NCBI GenBank assembly: GCA_030617085.1
Contig: JAUWWB010000004.1
Coordinates: forward strand, 1 to 17,834
From: Candidatus Omnitrophota bacterium
GTDB lineage: Bacteria > Omnitrophota > Gorgyraeia > Tantalellales > Tantalellaceae
DNA: 17,834 nt
Reading direction: 5' to 3'
In this document: positions 14,125 to 17,834 of the stretch, one piece after another
How the letters are laid out: each line of letters starts with the position of its first letter
Position numbering within the stretch: the stretch's first letter is position 1
The notes under the pieces: model-generated
Told to the model about the DNA's origin: nothing
The model's database searches: none
Seen by the model: the letters and a program-made list of their open reading frames with translations, nothing else
Position numbers and translations under genes: made by a program

Positions 14125-14925
14125 CTACCCCCGCGACAGTTCTTCGGACCGCTGCTTTGCCTTCGCGATAGCGCGTTTTACGATACCCTTTAAGTCCCCT
14201 TCGTCAAATACCGACAGCGCCGCTTCAGTGGTTCCTCCTTTGGACGCAACCTTCCCGATCAGCTCCGCGGGCGAGCTTTCCGCATCCCTCAGGAGCGCCG
14301 CGGAACCGTACAGCGTCTGCGCGACAAGCTCTCTCGAGGCGCGGCCGTCAAGCCCCGCCTCCATGCCCGCCTCTATCATGGCGCGGGCCAGGTAAAAAAG
14401 ATACGCGGGCCCGCTGCCGGAGAGCGCCGTCACCGCGTCCATGAATCTCTCCTCGACCTCCATGACCCTGCCGATCCCGGAAAAGATATCTTTCACCTCT
14501 CCGGCCGCGGTGACCATGCTGTTACATGAAATACAGGTCATGCTTTCCCCGGCAAAAGCCGCCATGTTGGGCATGGCCCTGACCACGGGGACTTCCCTGC
14601 CGAGTCCGCCCGTAATGTCGCTTATCCGGATCCCGGCCATCACGGAAACGATCGTCTGTCCCGTGATATCACCGGAAATATCCTTTAAAAGAGCCCCAAA
14701 ATCCTGGGGCTTGACCGCTATTACCAGAAATTCGGAGCCGCGCACGAGAGCCGACAACTCCTTTTGAACTCCCCCTGTCTCTTCCGCCAGGGCCGCCGCT
14801 TTGGCCTCATCCGCGTCATTCAACAAAATAGCACTGCCGCTCAGGATCCCCTTCTCGACCATTCCCCGGGCAATAGCGCGCCCCATGTTACCGCACCCGA
14901 TTATGCCAACCGTCAAAGCCTTCAT
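14125..14925 (-). CDS. proC: Pyrroline-5-carboxylate reductase
   Basis: ProC reduces pyrroline-5-carboxylate to proline with NAD(P)H, the last step of proline synthesis. The 266-residue product starts MKALTVGIIGCGNMG, placing the Rossmann GxGxxG at once (8-16). It also has VKPQ (71-74), RAMPNMAAFAGE (116-127), the family signature beginning SGSGPAYLFYLARAMIEAG (169-187) through VAQTLYGSAALL, and SKGGTTEAAL (228-237). The frame is open for 25 more codons upstream, but those read through the promoter. ATG 14925 has GGGAGATGGGG upstream and matches the family start. It is the first gene of the proC-yggT-yggU-mtnP-ileS run. Confidence 0.97.
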   Translation of the reverse strand: MKALTVGIIGCGNMGRAIARGMVEKGILSGSAILLNDADEAKAAALAEETGGVQKELSALVRGSEFLVIAVKPQDFGALLKDISGDITGQTIVSVMAGIRISDITGGLGREVPVVRAMPNMAAFAGESMTCISCNSMVTAAGEVKDIFSGIGRVMEVEERFMDAVTALSGSGPAYLFYLARAMIEAGMEAGLDGRASRELVAQTLYGSAALLRDAESSPAELIGKVASKGGTTEAALSVFDEGDLKGIVKRAIAKAKQRSEELSRG

Positions 14926-14953
14926 AACCCCATCTCCCGATCTTCCTAAATAT

Positions 14954-15000
14954 ATTATATATCGATGGTTAAAACTATCACAATTTAACCCCAATGTCAA
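14954..15000 (-). promoter_or_regulatory. Promoter region of proC (two overlapping sigma70-type candidates)
   Basis: Minus strand. Candidate 1: TTGTGA (14983-14978), 18-base spacer, perfect TATAAT (14959-14954); start near 14946, about 20 bases before the proC ATG. Candidate 2: perfect TTGACA (15000-14995), 17-base spacer, weaker TAGTTT (14977-14972). It sits just after the terminator at 15016-15058, so a new transcription unit starts here. Confidence 0.7.
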
Positions 15001-15015
15001 TATCCCTCCTTATAA

Positions 15016-15058
15016 GGAAAAAGGCCCGCCTCAGCATTCGCCAAGCAGGCCTTTTTCC
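15016..15058 (-). terminator. Rho-independent terminator after the glycine-zipper gene
   Basis: Minus strand: GGAAAAAGGCC to GGCCTTTTTCC, with the stem extended by wobble pairs (TGCTT with GGGCG) and a loop of about 14 bases. A-tract and T-tract flank the GC stem on both sides, so it could work in both directions. It is 26 bases past the stop of the gene at 15085-15471. Confidence 0.85.
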
Positions 15059-15084
15059 TCCGGGCACAAGCCTGGACTCCCCTC

Positions 15085-15471
15085 TTACTGGCTTCTCGCG
15101 CCTTCCTTAAGCCCCTCCTTAAATCCCTCCGCATAACCCGCCTTGTACGCGTTTGTGTAACCATCCTGGTATCCGGCCGTGTACGCGTCACGGGAATCCA
15201 TCTTCTGGACTTGCGTTTCGGCCCGCAGTGGCTCACCGCTGATGGAATCAAGAAGAGCGCCGCCGACAATGCTAACTCCCGCTCCGGCAAGGGCGCCTTT
15301 CCAGATGTCTCCCCCTCTGGCCCCGCTGACCGCGCCGCCTACAGCCCCGGCGCCGGCGCCGAGAATGCCTTCTTTTAAAATATCAGAAGGCCTTTTTTGA
15401 GCCATGCACCGAGGAATGCACACCGTAAAGGTTACCACCACCACCGCGCCGACAATCATTTTTTTGATCAT
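15085..15471 (-). CDS. Secreted glycine-zipper protein with C-terminal YxxG tetrad repeats
   Basis: A 128-residue protein of unknown function. The N-terminus is a signal peptide (MIKKMIVGAVVVVTFTVCIP), probably cut after CMA near residue 24; no good lipobox is seen. Residues 35-54 and 59-71 are Gly/Ala-rich with GxxxG spacing (glycine zippers), which in known proteins mediate membrane insertion or helix packing. Residues 97-124 are seven tetrads, YTAG, YQDG, YTNA, YKAG, YAEG, FKEG, LKEG, a GX3 repeat like the deca-GX3 motif of Yae1-type proteins. The start ATG 15471 has AAAGGAGG upstream. It ends just before a strong terminator, so it is expressed independently of proC. An envelope-associated role is an inference. 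Confidence 0.85.
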   Translation of the reverse strand: MIKKMIVGAVVVVTFTVCIPRCMAQKRPSDILKEGILGAGAGAVGGAVSGARGGDIWKGALAGAGVSIVGGALLDSISGEPLRAETQVQKMDSRDAYTAGYQDGYTNAYKAGYAEGFKEGLKEGARSQ

Positions 15472-15680
15472 CTCGTCCTCCTTTTCAATATCCCGGTTCG
15501 GGCCCGGTCATTCGACACTTTTCCCGGTATTCTAAACAGCTGCCTCTGATCTGTCTTGAATCCTCTGGTCTTTGGCAATGTAAAAGTGACTCTCGTGAGC
15601 TTCCCGTCCCTTGATTCTGCCCAGATCTTTCCTTCCTTATCGGAAGACCCTCGCTTTCCATAAAGCTGGTCGTTCTTTGA
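15468..15680 (-). pseudogene. Degraded C-terminal remnant of a sensor histidine kinase
   Basis: The frame is open from a TTG at 15707 to a TGA at 15468 that overlaps the next gene start by ATGA. Its first codons are repeat DNA with no ribosome site. Codons at about 15638-15570 translate as KEGKIWAESRDGKLTRVTFTLPK. This resembles the end of a histidine-kinase ATPase domain (GGKIWAES..GKGTTFTFTLPK), with the G2-box Gly-Lys-Gly altered to Gly-Lys-Leu. The rest of the kinase (H box, N box, G1) is absent upstream, where repeats and tRNA-Tyr lie. I read it as a broken gene end. The tail (KTRGFKTDQRQLFRIPGKVS) is not recognised. A genuine small gene is the less likely alternative. Confidence 0.5.
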
Positions 15681-15683
15681 AAA

Positions 15684-15773
15684 TCGATAATCGATAATCG
15701 ACCGCAATCGGATTTCTATTCTCTCTTAAATGTCGAATTTCGGATTTCGATTGCTCTGCCCGCCTCCGGCGGG
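15684..15773. repeat. Period-7 repeats and CCCGCC hairpin between tRNA-Tyr and the kinase remnant
   Basis: Three pieces are seen. ATCGATA x2 plus ATCGACC run 15684-15703. Units CGAATTT, CGGATTT, CGATTGC run 15734-15754, again period 7 but different in sequence. A hairpin CCCGCC, TCC, GGCGGG spans 15759-15773 and belongs to the same type as the inserts at 2894 and 7069. No T-run follows the hairpin on minus, so I do not call it a tRNA terminator. Confidence 0.6.
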
Positions 15774-15782
15774 CTGGCGGGC

Positions 15783-15867
15783 TGGTGGGGAGAGGAGGAT
15801 TCGAACCTCCGAAGGCTGAGCCAACAGATTTACAGTCTGCCGCGTTTGGCCGCTTCGCTATCTCCCC
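15783..15867 (-). tRNA. tRNA-Tyr (anticodon GUA)
   Basis: 85 bases including an encoded CCA. The acceptor stem GGGGAGA pairs with TCTCCCC, with discriminator A. The anticodon arm is GCAGA, loop CTGTAAA, TCTGT, which puts GTA at positions 34-36. A long variable arm (GGC..GCC) marks it as class II. The T arm is GGAGG, TTCGAAT, CCTCC. The 3' end abuts short GGCGGGCT repeats. Confidence 0.97.
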
Positions 15868-15885
15868 ATGGATTGACTGAAATGT

Positions 15886-15914
15886 ATTCTAAGGAACTAC
15901 TCTGTTTTTGTAAA
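15886..15914 (-). promoter_or_regulatory. Promoter of tRNA-Tyr
   Basis: Minus strand: TTTACA (15914-15909), 17-base spacer, TAGAAT (15891-15886). Predicted start is about 12 bases before the mature 5' end. Just upstream (15926-15955) is a CGCAGA-type short repeat (CGCAGAGTGT, CGCAGATCTAA, CGCAAATGG). Confidence 0.7.
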
Positions 15915-15978
15915 GAGCTTTTTTAGACGCAGAGTGTCGCAGATCTAACGCAAATGGTCGCTGTAGAAAAAGAGCAAG

Positions 15979-16053
15979 TGGAGCCGGCGGAGGGAGTTGA
16001 ACCCCCGACCAGAGGTTTACAAAACCCCTGCTCTACCCCTGAGCTACGCCGGC
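15979..16053 (-). tRNA. tRNA-Thr (anticodon UGU)
   Basis: 75 bases including an encoded CCA. The acceptor GCCGGCG pairs with CGCCGGC, with discriminator T. The D arm is GCTC..GAGC. The anticodon arm is GGGGT, loop TTTGTAA, ACCTC, giving TGT at 34-36. The T arm is GGGGG, TTCAACT, CCCTC with one G-T wobble. It is followed by tRNA-Tyr, the order found in classic Thr-Tyr-Gly-Thr-tuf clusters. Confidence 0.97.
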
Positions 16054-16103
16054 CGTGCCCACATCCGCCACCCGTCGCCGGTGATCAACGCGTCGCAAAA
16101 ATA

Positions 16104-16131
16104 AGTATATCACAAGAGGCTTATTATGCAA
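16104..16131 (-). promoter_or_regulatory. Promoter of tRNA-Thr (extended -10)
   Basis: Minus strand: TTGCAT (16131-16126), 16-base spacer, TATACT (16109-16104) preceded by TGA, giving an extended -10 (TGnTATACT). Predicted start near 16097 leaves a leader of about 44 bases. The -35 lies just past the DUF456 stop. Confidence 0.65.
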
Positions 16132-16134
16132 CCA

Positions 16135-16635
16135 TTAAGCCGCGATCCTCGAGATCATGATGGCCAGCATGATGATGGCTATTATTACCTTCACGGCTAT
16201 TGAGCCTATCCTGCCGAGGATGCCTCCGGTGCCTGCTTTCAGGGATTTGATGAGGTCCCGCTGGATGGCCAGCTCGACGATGAAAGCTCCGAGGAAGATG
16301 CCGAGAAAAGCGCCTAAGATGAGGCCTATGCCGAGGAGAGGCGCCGCTACGATCGCGCCGGCTATTCCGCCTATAATAGCACCGCCGACCGCCGCGTTCG
16401 AGGCGCCGAACTTTTTCGCGCCGATTATGATAAAGACGTATTCCATCACCTCGCCGCACAGGTAAAGCGTCAGCAGGATCAGGAAAGTCGTCATGGTTAT
16501 GACCTCGAACTGCGTCATGAGCGCGTAAAGCGCGGCGCCGATCAGCATGATCAGCGTTCCGAACGTCGTAAAAAATATCGCCGCGAAACCCACCAGGCTG
16601 AAAACTATCAGGATAAAAAGCGCGAGTATCTCCAT
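16135..16635 (-). CDS. DUF456 family membrane protein
   Basis: This is a 166-residue, very hydrophobic protein of the DUF456 family, function unknown. The N-terminal part (1-60) has two to three membrane segments. The family core is GAKKFGASNAAVGGAIIGGIAGAIVAAPLLGIGLILGAFLGIFLGAFIVEL (about 72-121), Gly-rich with small-residue packing and ending in the characteristic GAFxxEL. A last membrane segment follows (about 145-163). The start ATG 16635 has GGGAGG four bases upstream. It lies 51 bases after the oxidoreductase gene with no clear terminator between (only a weak AATTTG/CAAATT stem), so the two may be co-transcribed. Confidence 0.88.
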   Translation of the reverse strand: MEILALFILIVFSLVGFAAIFFTTFGTLIMLIGAALYALMTQFEVITMTTFLILLTLYLCGEVMEYVFIIIGAKKFGASNAAVGGAIIGGIAGAIVAAPLLGIGLILGAFLGIFLGAFIVELAIQRDLIKSLKAGTGGILGRIGSIAVKVIIAIIMLAIMISRIAA

Positions 16636-16686
16636 GTGTCCTCCCGGTTAATTTGAAAACGCAAATTCAGCGACTAGCATTCCGTT

Positions 16687-17622
16687 TTATTCAAGCCCGG
16701 GATGCATTGCCATTTTTATATATTCAGGCATCTCAGCAAACCACTTATCCGCTATATCTTTAACGATCGGCGCGGTCTGTATGCTGTATCTGCGGGAGAT
16801 GCCCTCGGGGTCGAGACCCGGCCAGCTCCAGCAGGAAGCGTGAACCACGCCGTCTACTTCATATGCTATATCTTCCAGCGTAGTTGGATGCATCGTCTCG
16901 ATGGGCGACTGCCCCGCCGGGTTGGAGACGAGGTCGAGGAGGACGGCGCCTTTCTTGAAAAGCTTCATCATGTCGCGCGTGATGAGGAAGACTTTGCCCC
17001 TCTTTTCCATCGGCCAGTTTATGCCGTTGACCAGTATATCAGTGCCGGGGATGTGCTCGCGCATGTTCTCAAAGTCACGTTTGTGCAGTATGACCACGCG
17101 GGCGAACTTCCTCGCGGCGCACTGTATCGCGCCGCAGGCGACGTTGCCGTAGCCCATGACCTTCACCAGGCACTTTGAAGGGTCACCGCGCCAGAGCTCG
17201 AATCCTTTCTGCATCCCCAGGTACCCCGCCTGGTGCAGGGCTTCTATCACGCGCTTGCCGAAATGATCCTTGATCTCTTCCATGGCGATCGCGTTGATCC
17301 CGTATTTTTTCAGCAGGGAGCGCAAACGCGCATTTCCCGCGAGATGCATCATGGACATGATGGTCGAACCGGGACTCATCATGGCCAGCTCTTCTTCCGT
17401 GGGCTCCTTAAGACGCACGACAAGAGGACAGGCATAGACCCTTTCCCTTCCGACGATTTTCGCGCCAGCCCGCTCATACTCCTTGTCCTCGACCCCGATA
17501 CCTTCTCCCGCGCCCCTTTCGATGTACACCTCATTTTCCGCGGCGATCACCTTTAGCTGCTGCGGCAGCAGTATCACCCTTTTTTCCTGAGGCCTGTTTT
17601 CCCGCGCCACGCCTATCTCCAC
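16687..17622 (-). CDS. Alanine dehydrogenase/PNT-family NAD(P)-dependent oxidoreductase, short form
   Basis: The 311-residue protein has the two-domain alanine dehydrogenase / transhydrogenase-N fold. The N-terminal motif RPQEKRVILLP places Arg15, and RLKEP (Lys72) and MHLAG (His93) match the substrate-binding Arg, Lys and His of alanine dehydrogenase. The nucleotide domain starts CLVKVMGYGNVACGA (151-165, GxGxxxxG). IETMHPTTLEDIAYEVDGVVHASCWSWPG (about 240-270) matches the family's ET..PTT..Y..DGVVH..v..mPG block. It is about 60 residues shorter than typical alanine dehydrogenase and closer in size to N5-(carboxyethyl)ornithine synthase; saccharopine-dehydrogenase-like enzymes are another option. 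The substrate is unknown. The start is GTG 17622, with AAAGG about nine bases upstream, fitting the family N-terminus (MEIGVARENR). Confidence 0.8.
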   Translation of the reverse strand: MEIGVARENRPQEKRVILLPQQLKVIAAENEVYIERGAGEGIGVEDKEYERAGAKIVGRERVYACPLVVRLKEPTEEELAMMSPGSTIMSMMHLAGNARLRSLLKKYGINAIAMEEIKDHFGKRVIEALHQAGYLGMQKGFELWRGDPSKCLVKVMGYGNVACGAIQCAARKFARVVILHKRDFENMREHIPGTDILVNGINWPMEKRGKVFLITRDMMKLFKKGAVLLDLVSNPAGQSPIETMHPTTLEDIAYEVDGVVHASCWSWPGLDPEGISRRYSIQTAPIVKDIADKWFAEMPEYIKMAMHPGLE

Positions 17623-17663
17623 GCGCCTGACCTTTCACTTTGTGTGGAACTTTTAAGAGCAAA

Positions 17664-17834
17664 CCACAGAGGCCACAGAGAAAATCAAACATCAAAAATC
17701 AAATATCAAAATGACATATCAAAATGCAAAGTTTCCCACATTCCCGTTCTTTTGCAATTCGTGCTGTTGCTCGGGAACTTTTTGGATTTCCGAAGGACGC
17801 TTCGCGTTGATTTGTGATTGTGATTTTTGCATTC
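17664..17834. repeat. Repeat-rich end region: CCACAGAGG and ATCAAAN heptamers
   Basis: CCACAGAGG is repeated twice (17664-17680). Four heptamers ATCAAAC, ATCAAAA, ATCAAAT, ATCAAAA follow (17684-17711), with TCA at 17685, 17692, 17699 and 17706, then a divergent tail ATATCAAAATGCAAAG. At 17808-17834 the opposite orientation appears (TTGATTTGTGATTG..TTTTTGCATTC), so the approximately 80 bases between are bracketed by inverted copies. No coding signal is seen in 17623-17834. Confidence 0.7.

Noticed and set aside
15759..15785. Terminator for tRNA-Tyr
   Set aside because: The CCCGCC/GGCGGG stem is good but no T-run follows on minus. It matches the inserted hairpin repeats instead.

Overview
All protein genes here read on the minus strand. 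The window is a dense run of bacterial housekeeping genes with little coding signal on the plus strand. It is a chromosome segment, not a plasmid, phage or island. Gene content (a rod-shape elongasome, a lipoprotein-processing pair, EPSP synthase, a bacterial-type IleS with C-terminal zinc finger) and the heavy load of short interspersed repeats between genes suggest an uncultured Gram-negative-like lineage; my best guess is Omnitrophota or a neighbouring candidate phylum. That is an inference from style and memory of such genomes. No marker here proves it.

Layout, in transcription order (right to left). (1) 17834-16135: repeat-rich DNA, then a short alanine-dehydrogenase-like oxidoreductase and a DUF456 membrane protein. 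(2) 16131-15783: tRNA-Thr(UGU) and tRNA-Tyr(GUA), each with its own sigma70-like promoter and encoded CCA. (3) 15754-15016: period-7 repeats, a degraded C-terminal scrap of a sensor histidine kinase, a small secreted glycine-zipper protein, and a strong hairpin terminator. (4) 15000-7102: a promoter, then proC, yggT, DUF167 (yggU), mtnP, ileS, a DksA/TraR-type regulator, lspA, lgt and rluD. Most are packed with overlaps or gaps of a few bases. (5) 7013-5721: aroA. (6) 5638-1: a near-consensus promoter followed by mreB, mreC, mreD, mrdA (PBP2) and rodA (cut by the window edge). Together these encode the cell-wall elongation machine: MreB filaments, the MreC/MreD scaffold, the PBP2 transpeptidase and the RodA glycosyltransferase.

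No defence system, CRISPR array, secondary-metabolite cluster or obviously new enzyme system is present. The unusual content is between the genes. At least five families of short repeats occupy nearly every spacer: REP-like hairpins with a 5' GTAG tetranucleotide on the minus strand, hairpins nested inside other hairpins, abutting twin hairpins, and several tandem arrays with a period of exactly 7 bases. The commonest array (TTCGTAG on the minus strand) carries a TAG in each unit. Because 7 is 1 modulo 3, three perfect units put a stop codon in all three frames. The stop codons of mrdA, mreD and aroA lie inside such arrays, and yggT ends at the edge of one. The lgt stop lies in a TGA-bearing heptamer pair, and the rluD stop lies inside a REP GTAG. 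The one TTCGTAG-family array that precedes a gene (mrdA) is in the opposite, stop-free orientation. This repeat and stop-codon geometry is the observation most worth following up.
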